Assembly: GCF_003573695.1 (NCBI RefSeq)
Contig: NC_039363.1
Location: 157,940,406 to 158,004,405 of the forward strand
Direction: 5' to 3'
Length of the DNA stretch: 64,000 bases
DNA from: Papaver somniferum
Lineage: Eukaryota; Streptophyta; Magnoliopsida; Ranunculales; Papaveraceae
The notes beneath the pieces were generated by a model, which saw only the letters and a program-made list of their open reading frames with translations, did not search any database and was not told the DNA's origin. This document shows, in pieces, positions 21,128 through 34,941 of this stretch (its first letter is position 1; each line of letters opens with the position of its first letter). The position numbers and the translations under genes were made by a program.

Positions 21128-23189
21128 TGGTAGGCTCTTAAAGATGTAAGAAAATAAGACAGAGGATAAGAAGGCCTACATGTTAAACTGCAAGTGCACA
21201 GTTGTCATTGTAGTGTGTATGTGCAAGAACAGGTCATCTCCACAGGGACTTGGGGTGTATAGTTGAAGTTTTACTATGCTGATAATTGATGCAAAACTAA
21301 ATGCAAGGTCACAAGGTTGCAGTGACAGTGAAACAGAGATGGTAAAACAACAAGGAACCAAGGCTATGAGCCAAGGGCAGGGAAGGCAGTGCACTGATTT
21401 CAGTGCACAGCAAGATGTGAAGTGCAAAAACAGTGAAGGAAATAACTGATCAGGAAGCAATGTGAGAAGTTACTAAGGCAATTGAATCCACCCTTGTGAC
21501 CTAGCCAAACAATGCAATTCTAGGTTGACATTAGGATCTTAAGCATACAAAAGGAATGGAAAGAGAATTAGCTTGCTATGAGCACTAATTTCTCCCATTG
21601 CTCAATCAAAACAATGCATCCTAAGCATACAAATGGAATGGAAAGAGAATTAGCTTGCTATGAGCACTAATTTCTCCCATTGCTCAATCAAAACAATGCA
21701 TCCTAAGGCTCTAACCTAGCATTCCACTATCAGACAGTGCACTGAGGTTTCATCTAAACCTCAGCTGCAACAATTTAGCTCATGCTCAACAAATAAACAA
21801 CATTAACATTCATCATACAAGATAATTCAAACAACACACATATGGTGAGCAAATACAAAAACATGATAAACATATGAACCAACAGTGTAAACATGAAACA
21901 AATGAGAAACTGGCTAGTCCAGTTCTCTACAAGAGTGAAGCTGGCTAACCCAGCATAAGTCTTTTACATCACACCCACAGTATCTATTTATACATACAAG
22001 CAAAAACCTAAAAATCCCCAAAATATCAGAGAATTAGGGTTTCACCAAAAAGTGAAATTGACTCACCTAACCTACTGATAACAACCCTCATACGTTGACC
22101 CATGCCTCTTATTCTTCTCCTGATGCAACCCATGCCTTCAATTTGTACATGCAAGCTCAATCCCAAAAATCCCCAAATTAACAGTAAAATTAGGGTTTTG
22201 ATTTTTTTTTACTCACCAACTGTGATAAGACGAGTCCGTCTTCAACCCATGCTTCTTCTCCCTTCTCTGCTCCTTCCCATGCCTTCAATTTCTCTTTCTA
22301 GCTCGACATATTTCACTAATCTCTCCTCTAGGGTTTCTGAAAAGGAAGAGAGAATGGTGAAATAGGTAGGTAGAAGGGTAGGATGATGATGGCTCGAATG
22401 GTGATGGTTGAATGATTTGGGGGGGGAGAAGATGGTGGAGTGATTTGTGGGAGAAGATGGTGGAGTGATTTGTGGGGAGCGTCATTGTTGCAGAAGAGGG
22501 GAAGAAGATGGATTCGATGGTTTTGGGAGAAGGGTGTGTTTGGCTAATGGGTATAGAATGGGGTATTAGGGTGTTGAGCGGGTTCAGCGAGGTTTGATGA
22601 TCTGCGACAAGAAGCGATGGATGGGAAGATGGTAGGTGGATCCAACGGCGATACGGGGGTAAGCGTGGAGCGACCATTGGATGAAGGGATGTAGCAAAAC
22701 GGACGACCCAAGATGGAGATGTGTGTTGCGATGTAAAGCGGGAGCTTCGGAGTTTGATGTGCGATGATGGAGCGACCGTTGGATGATGATATGGATCCAA
22801 TCTGACGGCTGAAATCCGAGACGGGCTTGGATATAGAAAATGGGTTTGGGTGAGGGTTTTGGGCCTTGGGTATGCCAAGCCCATATCTTCTTTAAGAACA
22901 ATTCTTCCTTCTTGAGCCCATTTCTAGCTTTTTGGTCTTGTGCGCACCATTCTTTGCGGCTTCCTTGCGTAATTTCTTCCGGCTTTTCACCACTCTTCAG
23001 CTCTTTTCCGCTCCGCAATTCATCCAGACTTTATTTATTACCTAAAAATGCAAAATTAAGTAAGAAAAATATTTATTCTTGAAAACAATGAAAATACAGA
23101 ATATGGGATAAAATGTAGTATTAATGCACAAAAGATGAGTTAAATGCCAACAAAAAGGGATAAATATATACAATATTTGGCACTCATCA
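21128..23189 (-). repeat. LTR4 (3' LTR of the complex), 2062 bp
   Basis: On the minus strand it starts TGATGAGTGCC at 23,189 and ends CCTACCA at 21,128. A TATA box TATAAATAGA lies at 21,983-21,992 (minus), about 1.2 kb from its start, so U3 is the part from 23,189 to there. An 82-bp tandem duplication (aagcatacaaa to gcatcct) lies at 21,541-21,704. It is adjacent to the target duplication at 21,123-21,127. Confidence 0.9.
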
Positions 23190-24583
23190 AATACCCCCAA
23201 ACCTGAATTTTACTTGTCCTCAAGTAAAACAAAACTAAGGAAATCCTAACTATACCACTGTCGTTGGTCTCTCGAATGCATTTAGCATATGCACTAAGCC
23301 TTTTAAACCACTAAGTGTCCCTAGTGGACGAGTTAAGTCTCGTGAAGGTTTGCTTAGAACGTACCTACAAAGTTCTAGGTCAAAATATAGGCTCAGATTA
23401 CATCAAATGTGACATATGCAAGTCAGTTTAAGCTCACAGCAAAATGGAGATGTCAATATAGCTATCAAAGGCACAATCCTAGCACTGATAACAAAAAAAG
23501 ACATGTGATAAGAGTGTAAAGTGTATCTACACATGTGTAAAGAAAGATCTGAAGTTATGACTACTAATCACCAAGAGATAGTTTCTCAGGCTAAGAACCA
23601 AGGTCGAAATCTAGCTAGCTGTCCGGACTTTACGAGAATTGTGAATGAGTTGGAGGTATTTCACAATTACTCGCGTTGTACATCAATGGCATACACCCTC
23701 CTTGCTTATTACAATGAAACAACAAAATGACTATTTACATGACTCTTATTTACATTGACTACTCTCTTTTTATTTTTGGAACAAGAGAGGATGGAATTGA
23801 TAAATACTTGATTTTTTTTTTTTTTCTGAATATATACATCGTTTTTTTTTTTGAAGATAAGAACTTTTGATACAAATACAAAAGGAAACAAAAGATTACA
23901 TGACACTTTGCAAGAGGTAGCCCTTTTTGATGCACCAAGTTAAATTCGATGGTTGTCTTTCTTAATGTAACCTCCACCTTCTATCCCAACCAACCAAAGA
24001 ACAAGCTAGTCAAGTTTCGTTCAGTATTCTAAAGTGATTGGCAATCGTAACTTCCTATCAAACACCTTGAAGATCGAGGCCATACATGTATTGGTAGATT
24101 GTGCGCGTGCAAATTTCTTATCACTATGTGAATTGTGCTAGAATCAGGGTGCCTAAATATCTAGACTAAGACTCCTAATAATTACATATTTGCACAAGAG
24201 TCAACATTTCAAGGTAAATGAGCTCCATTTTTTATGATTTTTCATTTTTTTTAATTTTTTTGGAATTTTTCAATTTTTTCAAAAAGAAGAAGGAGTTCGT
24301 TTTCAATTATGGCAAATTATCATGGTATCTACTCTATACCCCCAAACCTAAACTAAACATTGTCCTCAATGTTTCAAAATATGGAAAGAATTAAAATGCA
24401 ACATATGGAAAGGGACATGCTGAGTAGAGTAAAAGGAGAGAGAATACCCGATTTCGGCGAAAGCAGAATTAAAACTCCGTTATTCAAGGCAAAAAAATCC
24501 AACATATTTCAGCCGAGATCATATTGGATTAGCAAAATATATACAAATGGAAAAAAAAAAGTTTTTAAAATTTATCTACTTGA
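23190..24583 (-). other. Non-coding tail of unit 3, with two PPT-like tracts
   Basis: The region between gag 3 and LTR4 has no conserved ORF. On the minus strand the purine-rich AGGTTTGGGGGTATT touches the LTR start (23,190-23,205), the expected place of the polypurine tract. A second copy (AGGTTTGGGGGTATAG) lies at about 24,336-24,352. Both are preceded by TTGAGGACAA-like sequence, a phrase I know from the 3' non-coding region of plant Athila/Tat elements. The same layout recurs in units 1 and 2. Confidence 0.65.
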
Positions 24584-25258
24584 TTATATACAAAAAAATT
24601 CACCATACACCAACAATCTAAAGAGTTGAGGATCAACCCAAAAGAAAAAGTGTAGAGACATAGAAAGTTTCAAAACACTAAAATTGGACTTAAATGGGAG
24701 TGAGAGTGAAAAACCGAATGAATCACCCCTAAACCAAAATTTTTCAACAGGTTCACTTTTAAGCACAAAATCTAACAATTTTAGGGGTGCAGGATTCACA
24801 AGGTCTAACTGAAAATGGACTTTGTTCGGGATGGGCAAAGAAATGCATTCCAATTGTGGCTCTTTAAAAGTGTTATATTTTGAAACAAAATAGTCCAAGA
24901 GGACTTGGGAGGCACACAGTTCCAATCCTAGATTAGGAATTTTCAGAAAAATCGGTTTGACAATATGGGTACAAACCAAATCTAGGTTGGGTGGAAGGCC
25001 ATCAGATTGTGACTTAGGTAGAAGAATAGGCATATCATTATCAATCAAATCAAAATCTTCTAACTCATCTACACATGTCACATCATGCTCAAAATCATCA
25101 ATCAAATTGGCAAGATCACAATCAGAATTATCAACATCATCAACAGATTTATTCTCGTGTATCGGCACATCAGGGGAAACATCACATGGAATACTAGAAG
25201 ACATATCATGCATTAAGGTCGGGGCAGAGACGCCTAATGTATTTGAACCCAAAGGTTC
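24584..25258 (-). pseudogene. Gag-like protein 3, C-terminal half only
   Basis: The frame covers the acidic C-terminal part of the gag family seen in gag 2: MEPLGSNTLG, then DVSPDVPIHENKSVDDVDNS, then the LEDFDLIDNDMPILLPKSQ block, ending WVDPQLFRLLVYGEFFCI. The N-terminal Retrotrans_gag part is missing; upstream, the sequence switches to about 65 bp of copia-like sequence and then LTR3. The C-terminus here is uninterrupted, unlike gag 2. The loss of the 5' half looks like a recombination junction rather than gradual decay. Confidence 0.8.
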
Positions 25259-25323
25259 CATAACCACGACTATCAGAGGCATAGCCAAGGAAGATACCTT
25301 TATCACTTTTAGTATCAAATTTC
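25259..25323 (-). mobile_element. Fragment of Ty1/copia coding sequence at the LTR3/gag 3 junction
   Basis: On the minus strand this 65-bp stretch translates to KFDTKSDKGIFLGYASDSRG. This is the well-known block after the integrase core of SIRE/Angela-type copia polyproteins (KFD-x-KSDEGIFLGYS). The other two gag units carry normal gag leader and N-terminal sequence here. The fragment begins exactly at the LTR3 border (TGGTAGG at 25,324) and ends where gag 3 homology starts, so a copia sequence replaces the PBS, leader and N-terminal gag. Confidence 0.75.
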
Positions 25324-27247
25324 TGGTAGGCATTTAAAGGAGTAAGAAAATAAGACAAAGGATAAGAAGGCCTACATGTTAAACTGCAATTGCACAGTTG
25401 TCATTGTAGTGTGTATGTGCAAGAACAGGTCATCTCCACAGGGACTTGGGGTGTATAGTTGAAGTTTCACTATGCTGATAATTGATGCAAAACTAAATGC
25501 AAGGTCACAAGGTTGCAGTGACAGTGAAACAGAGATGGTAAAACAACAAGGAACCAAGGCTATGAGCCAAGGGCAGGGAAGGCAGTGCACTGATTTCAGT
25601 GCACAGCAAGATGTGAAGTGCAAAAACAGTGAAGGAAATAACTGATCAGGAAGCAATGTGAGAAGTTACTAAGGCAATTGAATCCACCCTTGTGACCTAG
25701 CCAAACAATGCAATTCTAGGTTGACATTAGGATCTTAAGCATACAAAAGGAATGGAAAGAGAATTAGCTTGCTATGAGCACTAATTTCTCCCATTGCTCA
25801 ATCAAAACAATGCATCCTAAGCATACAAATGGAATGGAAAGAGAATTAGCTTGCTATGAGCACTAATTTCTCCCATTGCTCAATCAAAACAATGCATCCT
25901 AAGGCTCTAACCTAGGATTCCACTACCTAACAGTGCACTAAAGCATCATCTGAGCCTCAGCAATGCAACTTAGCTCATGCTAATCTTGTAAACAATAATA
26001 AATATCATACAAGGCAATTCAAACAACACACATATGGTGAGCAAATACAAAAACATGATAAACATATGAACCAACAGTGTAAACATAAAACAAATGAGAA
26101 ACTGGCTAGTCCAGTTCTCTACAAGAGTGAAGCTGGCTAACCCAGCATAAGTTTTACAACAACACCCACAACCCATATTTATACCCAATTACACTTTAAA
26201 AGAAAAACCCCCAAAACAGTAAATTAGGGTTTGGTGAAAAATTGGAATTAGTTTTACCTAATCACTGATGATTGCTTCTGACTTCGACCCACGCCTCTAA
26301 TTGTTCTCCTGATGTTATCCACGCCTCCAATTGCAACTCTATTTCACCTAATTTGTCAATTTCACCTCTAGGGTTCCTGACATGGGAGAGGCGTGAAATT
26401 GAGTGATTAGGAGGACATAGAGTTGGTGAAAGGGGAAATAATGATGTGGGTTAGGGTTGTTGTGGAGAGTTGGTGGTGTTTGGTGGCGTCAGGGAGTGGT
26501 GGTGATGATGGTGGTGCGGCAGGGAAGGAGGTGGTTCTGCAGAGAGGGGGGTGATGGTGGTAGATGGGTTCGATAGAATGGGAGAAGGGGGTTGTTTGGT
26601 TAGGTGGTAGGGCTCGGGTGATAGGGTGTTAGGCGGGCGTATCGAGTTTGATGTTCTGCGTCGCTGAGTCACTGGATGCGAAGCTGGTAGGTGAATCGGA
26701 CGGTGATGCGGAGGCAAGCGAGGAGCGACCGTCGGATGAATGGATACAACGAAACGAACGGTACTTGATGGAGTTAGGTACTGTAGTGTAAGGCGGAGAT
26801 ATCAATCTTCGATGAACAGCAAGGTAGCGACCGTTGGATTCAACTACCATCTAATCTGAAGGCTTGGAATTTCAGCGCTGTGGTGCTTGGCAGAGACTTC
26901 AGATTTTGATGCTCTATGAAGGAGCGACCGTCGGATGCTTCTGAGAACTGATCTGATGGCTGATAACGGAGGCGTTTTTGTGTGTAGAAAATGAGGTTGT
27001 GCGCACCATTCTTCGCGGCTTCCTTGCGTGATTTCTCCCGGCTTTTCACTACTTTTCTGCTCTTTTTGCTCCGCAAGTCATCCAGACTTTATTTATTACC
27101 TAAAAATGCAAAATTAATTAATAAAAATATTTATTCTTGAAAACAATGAAAATACAGAATATGGGATAAAATGTAGAATTAATGCATAAAAGATGAGTTA
27201 AATGCCAACAAAAAGGGATAAATATATACAATATTTGGCACTCATCA
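25324..27247 (-). repeat. LTR3, divergent LTR, 1924 bp
   Basis: It ends ACTCATCA at 27,247 and starts TGGTAGGC at 25,324. Up to about 25,910 it is nearly identical to LTR1 and LTR4, including the 82-bp tandem duplication. The rest, the U3 side in element orientation, is strongly diverged but keeps TATAAATATGG at about 26,172-26,182 and three copies of the gagcgaccgtcgg motif. It therefore belongs to a different LTR subfamily. Confidence 0.85.
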
Positions 27248-28591
27248 AATACCCCCAAACCTGAATTTTACTTGTCCTCAAGTAAAACAAAACTAAGGAA
27301 ATCCTAACTATACCACTGTCGCTGGTCTCTCAAATGCATTTAGCGTATGCACTAAGCCTTTTAAACCACTAAGTGTCCCTAGTGGACGAGTTGAAGTCTC
27401 GTGAAGGTTTGCTTAGAACGTACCTACAAAGTTCTAGGTCAAAATATAAGCTCAGATTCCATCAAATGTGACATGTGCAAAACAGTTTAAGCTCACAACA
27501 AAATGGAGATGTCAATCTAGCTATCGAAGGCACAATCCTAGCACTGATAACAAAAAAAAGACATGTGATAAGAGTGTAAAGTGTATCTACACATGTGTAA
27601 GTTATGACTACTAATCACCAAGAGATAGTTTCTCAGGCTAAGAACTGAGGTCGAAATCTAGCTAGCTGTCCGGACTTTACGAGAATTGTGAATGAGTTGG
27701 AGGTATTTCACAATTACTCGCGTTGTACATCAATGGCATACACCCTCCTTGCTTATTACAATGAAACAACAAAATGACTCTTTACATGACTCTTATTTAC
27801 ATTGACTATTCTCTTTTTATTTTTGGAACAAGAGATGATGGAATTGATAAATACTTGATTTTTTTGGAAACACTTTTGATACATGTACAAAAGGAAACAA
27901 AAGATTACATGACACTTTGCAAGAGGTAGCCCTTTTTGATGCACCCAGTTAAATTCGATGGTTGTCTTTCTTAATGTAACCTCCACCTTCTATCCCAACC
28001 AACCAAAGAACAAGCTAGTCAAGTTTCGTTCAGTATTCTAAAGTGATTGGCAATCGTAACTTCCTATCAAACACCTTGAAGATCGAGGCCATACATGTAT
28101 TGGTAGATCGTGCGCGTGCAAATTTCTTATCACTATGTGAATTGTGCTAGAATCAGGGTGCCTAAATATCTAGACTAAGACTCCTAATAAAAATACATAT
28201 TTGCACAAGAGTCAACATTTCAAGGTAAATGAGCTCCATTTTTATGTTTTTTTCAATTTTTTAATTTTTTATAATTTTTTCGATTTTTTCAAAAGAAGAA
28301 GGAGTTCGTTTTCAATGGTAGCATATTATCATGGTATCCATTCCATACCCCCAAACCTAAACTAAACATTGTCCTCAATGTTTCAAAATATGGAAAGAAT
28401 TATAAAACAATATATGAAGAGGATCATGTTGAGTAGAGAAAAAGGAAAGAGAATACCCGATTTCGGCGAAAGTAATATTAGAACTCCGTTATTCAGGGCA
28501 AGAATCCAACATATGTCAGCCGAGATCATATTGGATTAGCAAAATATATACAAAAGGAACAAAAGGGTTTTTAAAATTTTTATCTACTGGA
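27248..28591 (-). other. Non-coding tail of unit 2
   Basis: Same organisation as the tail at 23,190-24,583: a PPT-like tract next to LTR3 (27,248-27,263) and a second one at about 28,344-28,360. No ORF is shared between the tails except through low-complexity T/A tracts. Confidence 0.65.
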
Positions 28592-30101
28592 TTATATACA
28601 AAAAAATTCACCATACACCAACAATCTAAAGAGTTGAGGATCAACCCAAAAGAAAAAGTGTAGAGACATAGAAAGTTTCAAAACACTAAAATTGGACTTA
28701 AATGGGAGTGAGAGTGAAAAAACCGAATGAATCACCCCTAAACCAAAATTTTTCAACAGGTTCACTTTTAAGCACAAAATCTAACAATTTTAGGGGTGCA
28801 GGATTCACAAGGTCTAACTGAAAATGGACTTTGTTCGGGATGGGCAAAGAAATGCATTCCAATTGTGGCTCTTTAAAAGTGTTATATTTTGAAACAAAAT
28901 AGTCCAAGAGGACTTGGGAGGCACACAGTTCCAATCCTAGATTAGGAATTTTCAGAAAAATCGGTTTGACAATATGGGTACAAACCAAATCTAGGTTGGG
29001 TGGAAGGCCATCAGATTGTGACTTAGGTAGAAGAATAGGCATATCATTATCAATCAAATCAAAATCTTCTAACTCATCTACACATGTCACATCATGCTCA
29101 CAATCATCAATCAAATTGGCAAGATCACAATCAGAATTATCAACATCATCAACAGATTTATTCTCGTGTATCGGCACATCAGGGGAAACATCACATGGAA
29201 TACTAGAAGACATATCATGCATTAAGGTCGGGGCAGAGACGCCTAATGTATTTGAACCCAAAGGTTCCATAACATTTTCAGTATAGACATGTTCTTCTAA
29301 CATAACATTATAATCATCATCATCATCATCATCATGATAGGGATTTTGCAATCTAGGATAATTTTCAATCCTAAGGTCGGAGCTATTACAAGAATAAAAC
29401 TCTAATTCATGGGGGTGACTCATATCATGTGGTGTTGTTCCTGTTTCCCTAACGGATTCCCATTGATGGGTTTTCTCTGCAATCTCGGCTAAAAAATTCC
29501 ATGCATCATCCACAGATTTATCAATAAACTCACCATTACACATAGACTCAACCATGGTTCGAGATTTAAAGTCTAGTCCCTCATAGAGGATGACGACAAG
29601 TCTCCACTTCTCAAATCCATGGTGCGGACATTCACTCAACAAATCATTAAAACGTTCAAAATAGTGAAAAACAGTTTCCTCATCCAATTGGACAAAACAA
29701 TTGATACTTTGACGAATAGCGATGGTCCTATGATGTGGAAAGAATTTTTTGAAAAATAGATCTGTGAGTTGGTCCCAAGTGTTGATTGATTGTGGTCTCA
29801 AACCGTAAAACCATGTTTTGGCCCTTTCCTTTAAAGAAAATGTAAACAAACGCAATTTCAGAGAGTCTTCGGACATATGATCAGGTTGCATAGTCCGACA
29901 AATTTGTTCAAACTCTCTTACATGAGTATAGGGGTTCTCAGAATCGAACCCTCGAAATAAAGGAAGTATTTGTATCATGCTTGCATTTATTTTAAAAGGG
30001 TTATTGGTTTGAGGTAAGACAATACATGATAATGGAATTTTTATTGTGGGATACATGTATTCATGGAGAGCACTAGGTTGGCCCATATTGTAAAGACACA
30101 A
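28592..30101 (-). CDS. Gag-like protein 2 (Retrotrans_gag plus acidic C-terminus), nearly intact
   Basis: The longest gag of the window: 467 residues from ATG at 30,099-30,101. Residues about 40-140 contain the Retrotrans_gag signature of plant Ty3/gypsy elements (FRGFDSENPYTHVREFEQIC, LRLFTFSLKERAKTWFYGL, TWDQLTDLFFKKFFPHHRT, then a Y-x-R-F-N-D-L block). A linker with seven consecutive Asp follows, then a long acidic domain. There is no CCHC zinc knuckle and no protease or RT. Near 28,735 a one-base change of frame relative to gag 3 replaces the last about 35 residues; those homologous residues are still open in the next frame (to 28,592). It is the best candidate for a functional capsid protein of this family. 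Confidence 0.8.
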
Positions 30102-30427
30102 AGCCCACTATTTGGTTTTAAAGGGTTTGGATTTTTGGGAAAAATTTGGTTTTGGTGGGTAACATTTGGTTTTGTCGGGTTTGAAAAAGAAATTTGGTTT
30201 TTAATGGGTTTTAAAAAATTTGGACCTAATGGGAAAAGAAAACACTTTGGTTTATTGGGTTTTGAAAACTTTGGTTTTAGACTTTGAAGACAAAGCCCAT
30301 TTGGGAGCTTTTGGTTTTGATGGGAGCAAATTTGGTTCTAAAGAGGTAGAAAGTTTGGTTTTTAATTGGGAGCAAAAATTTTGGTTTTAGTGTTGGGAGC
30401 AAGCCCACTGTTGGTCCTCTAATGGAA
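30102..30427 (-). other. Leader of unit 2, rich in tttggtttt repeats
   Basis: This stretch upstream of gag 2 consists of degenerate tttggtttt/ttgggttt words (plus strand). It is homologous to the start of the leader at 33,882-33,960 of unit 1 but much shorter, and it has no PBS, because truncated LTR2 joins it directly. Confidence 0.6.
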
Positions 30428-30896
30428 TGGGCGTTGCGATGTAAAGCGGGGGCTTCGGAGTTTGATGTGCGATGATGGAGCGACCGTAGGATGCTGAAAT
30501 GCTTCGATCTGACGGCTGAAATCCGAGACGGGCTTGGATAGTGGAAATGTGTTTGAGTAAGGGTTTTGGGCCTTGGGTATGCCAAGCCCATATCTTCTTT
30601 AAGGACAATTCTTCTTCTTCAAGCCCACTTCTAGCCTTTTGGTCTTGTGCACAACATTCTTCGCGGCTTCCTTGTGTAATTCCTCCCGGCTTTTCACTAC
30701 TTTTCTGCTCTTTTCCGCTCTGCTATTCATCCAAACTTTATTTATTACCTAAAAATGCAAAATTAAGTAAGAAAAATATTTATTCTTGAAAACAATGAAA
30801 ATACAGAATATGGGATAAAATGTAGAATTAATGCACAAAAGATGAGTTAAATGCCAACAAAAAGGGATAAATATATACAATATTTGGCACTCATCA
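30428..30896 (-). repeat. LTR2, truncated LTR (about 469 bp)
   Basis: From the LTR start TGATGAGTGCC at 30,896 (minus) the sequence follows LTR4 for about 470 bp, equivalent to 22,721-23,189, and then breaks off into leader sequence. It has no TATA region, no R/U5 and no PBS. Its variants differ from both LTR4 and LTR3 (one gagcgaccgt motif at about 30,477). Confidence 0.85.
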
Positions 30897-32357
<1,461 letters not shown>

Positions 32358-33881
32358 TTAAGAAATTTTATCTACTGGATTATATACAAAAAATTCACCA
32401 TACACCAAAAGTCTAAAGAGTTGAGGATCAACCCAAAAGACAAAGTGTAGACATTTCAACAGCTTCACACAATAATAATATGATAGAAACGCAAGTGAAG
32501 CTGTGAAACAAAATGAGCTACCCCCAAACCTGGATTTTACAGAAGATATAATTTTGAAAACAAAATCGCGCAGTTTCGGGGGTTCATCATGCAAAAGGTC
32601 TAGCTCAAAGTGAACTGTGCTAGGGACGGGCAAACATGCTAATTCCAACTGTGGTTCCTCAAAGATATTATACTTAGATGCAAAATAGTCCAAAAGGACT
32701 TGGGAAGCACACAGTTCCAATCCCAGATTAGGAATTTTCAGAAAAATCGGTTTGACAATATGGGTACAAACCAAATCTAGGTTGGGTGGAAGGCCATCAG
32801 ATTGTGACTTAGGTAGAAGAATAGGCATATCATTATCAATCAAATCAAAATCTTCTAACTCATCTACACATGTCACATCATGCTCACAATCATCAATCAA
32901 ATTGGCAAGATCACAATCAGAATTATCAACATCATCAACAGATTTATTCTCGTGTATCGGCACATCAGGGGAAACATCACATGGAATACTAGAAGAAATA
33001 TCATGCATTAAGGTCGGGGCAGAGAAGCCTAATGTATTTGAACCCAAAGGTTCCATAACATTTTCAGTATAGACATGTTCTTCTAACATAACATCATAAT
33101 CATCATCATCATCATGATAGGGATTTTGCAATCTAGGATAATTTTCAATCCTAAGGTCGGAGCTATTACAAGAATAAAACTCTAATTCATGGGGGTGACT
33201 CATATCATGTGGTGTTGTTCATGTTTCCCTAACGGATTCCCATTGATGGGTTTTCTCTGCAATCTCGGCTAAAAAATTCCATGCATCATCCACAGATTTA
33301 TCAATAAACTCACCATTACACATAGACTCAACCATGGTTCGAGATTTAAAGTCTAGTCCCTCATAGAGGATGACGAAAAGTCTCCACTTATCAAATCCAT
33401 GGTGCGGACATTCGCTCAACAAATCATTAAAACGTTCAAAATAGTGAAAAACAGTTTCCTCATCCAATTGGACAAAACAATTGATACTTTGACGAATAGC
33501 GATGGTCCTATGATGTGGAAAGAATTTTTTGAAAAATAGATCTGTGAGTTGGTCCCAAGTGTTGATTGATTGTGGTCTCAAACCGTAAAACCATGTTTTG
33601 GCCCTTTCCTTTAAAGAAAATGTAAACAAACGCAATTTCAGAGAGTCTTCGGACATATGATCAGGTTGCATAGTCCGACAAATTTGTTCAAACTCTCTTA
33701 CATGAGTATAGGGGTTCTCAGAATCGAACCCTCGAAATATAGGAAGTATTTGTATCATGCTTGCATTTATTTTAAAAGGGTTATTGGTTTGAGGTAATAC
33801 AATACATGATAATGGAATTTTTATTGACGGATACATGTATTCATGGAGAGCACGAGGTTGGCCCATTTTGAAAAGACACAA
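32358..33881 (-). pseudogene. Gag-like protein 1, one internal TGA
   Basis: ATG at 33,879-33,881 opens 220 residues with the same Retrotrans_gag domain as gag 2. A TGA stands at about 33,219-33,221, after WESVRET, where gag 2 has GGA (Gly), a single-base change. The same frame then continues as 281 residues from 33,203 to 32,358: acidic domain plus a divergent C-terminus (WVDPQLFRLLVYGEFFVYNP). The gag of the unit next to the full LTR1/PBS is thus truncated, unless readthrough occurs. Confidence 0.8.
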
Positions 33882-34941
33882 AGCCCACTATTTTGGTTTA
33901 ATGGGTTTTCAAAATTTTGGTTTTTAATGGGTTTGGATTTTTGGGAAAATTTTGGTTTTTGAAATAAGGAGCAATTTTTATTTTATTTATTTTTTTTTTT
34001 TTTTACACTTAGCCTAGCATAAATTAGCACAACCCATAAAAGAAAATAAAAACAACAATAATAATTACAAACCCATAAAAGAAAGAAAAAGAAGAAAAAG
34101 AAAAATTATTACAAGCCCAAATAAAAAATAAAGAAAAACAAAAATTATTACAAGCCCACAAATTAAAAATGGAATCCCACAGGTTGGGTTCTCTTAATGG
34201 GTTTAGGCTTACCTTTGAAGCACAGCCCAGCTGCTCAGTTTGGTTGCAAAAGCCCAGTTGGGCTTTGGATCATCCTAAGCTTTTGTCTTTGTTCAGGCCC
34301 AGTTGGGCTTGGCTCAACTTGTTAAGCTTGGCAGCAACTTCAGCAGGCCCAGTTGGGCTTGATGGCTCAATTTAGCACCAGGCAGCAGGGGTTGCAGCAG
34401 ATTTGGCCTGGCACCAGCAGGAGGTAGCAGCAGCTTGCCTTTGCACAGCAGCAACAGCTGAGGCACAGCAGCAGGACCAGGAGCAGCAGCAGGAGAAGTA
34501 GCTCAGCAGCAACAACAGCACCACAAGTTCAGCAGCACCACAAGCAGTAGCTGAACAGGGGCAATGTTGCAGGCTTGGCAGCAGCAGCTCTATTTGGGCT
34601 TCACAGCAGCACAACAGCACCAGAGGTTTGTTCTCAGCCTCACAGCAAGGTCACAGTACATGGTCACTCAACAAAAATGTCAAGGACAGCAAAGAAAGGC
34701 AGTGAACAAGAACTGTAATGCAAGATTGACTGCAAGAATGTAAAGATGACTAATATGCAAATATGATATGCAATCAGGACAGCAAGATGCAATGAGTATG
34801 CAATGCAAAGATGAATATGCAGTAATTAATGCAAGTTATGATGAGATAAATGCTTACACTAAATGATTATACTAAATGCAAGATATGCAAGTGAATAGCA
34901 GCAAAAGAAAGCAAGGAAAAACAACAACCACACAATGCCAA
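33882..34941 (-). other. Long leader of unit 1, including CTG-rich tract
   Basis: Between PBS and gag 1 lies about 1.06 kb without a conserved frame. Parts are A/T-rich (33,960-34,150), parts carry gcccagttgggctt repeats (about 34,245-34,360, plus strand), and 34,375-34,640 is rich in gcagca triplets (CTG on the element strand). Toward the PBS the word atgcaa recurs. Confidence 0.6.

Noticed and set aside
22285..23018. Long proline/serine-rich minus-strand frames (also at 36,081-36,856)
   Set aside because: They lie in the U3 part of the LTRs and are present only because both LTRs are copies of each other; composition is that of skewed non-coding DNA.
24957..25337. Plus-strand frames opposite gag (also 28,966-29,286 and 32,752-33,072)
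   Set aside because: They are antisense shadows of the gag C-terminal domain; conservation follows the minus-strand protein.
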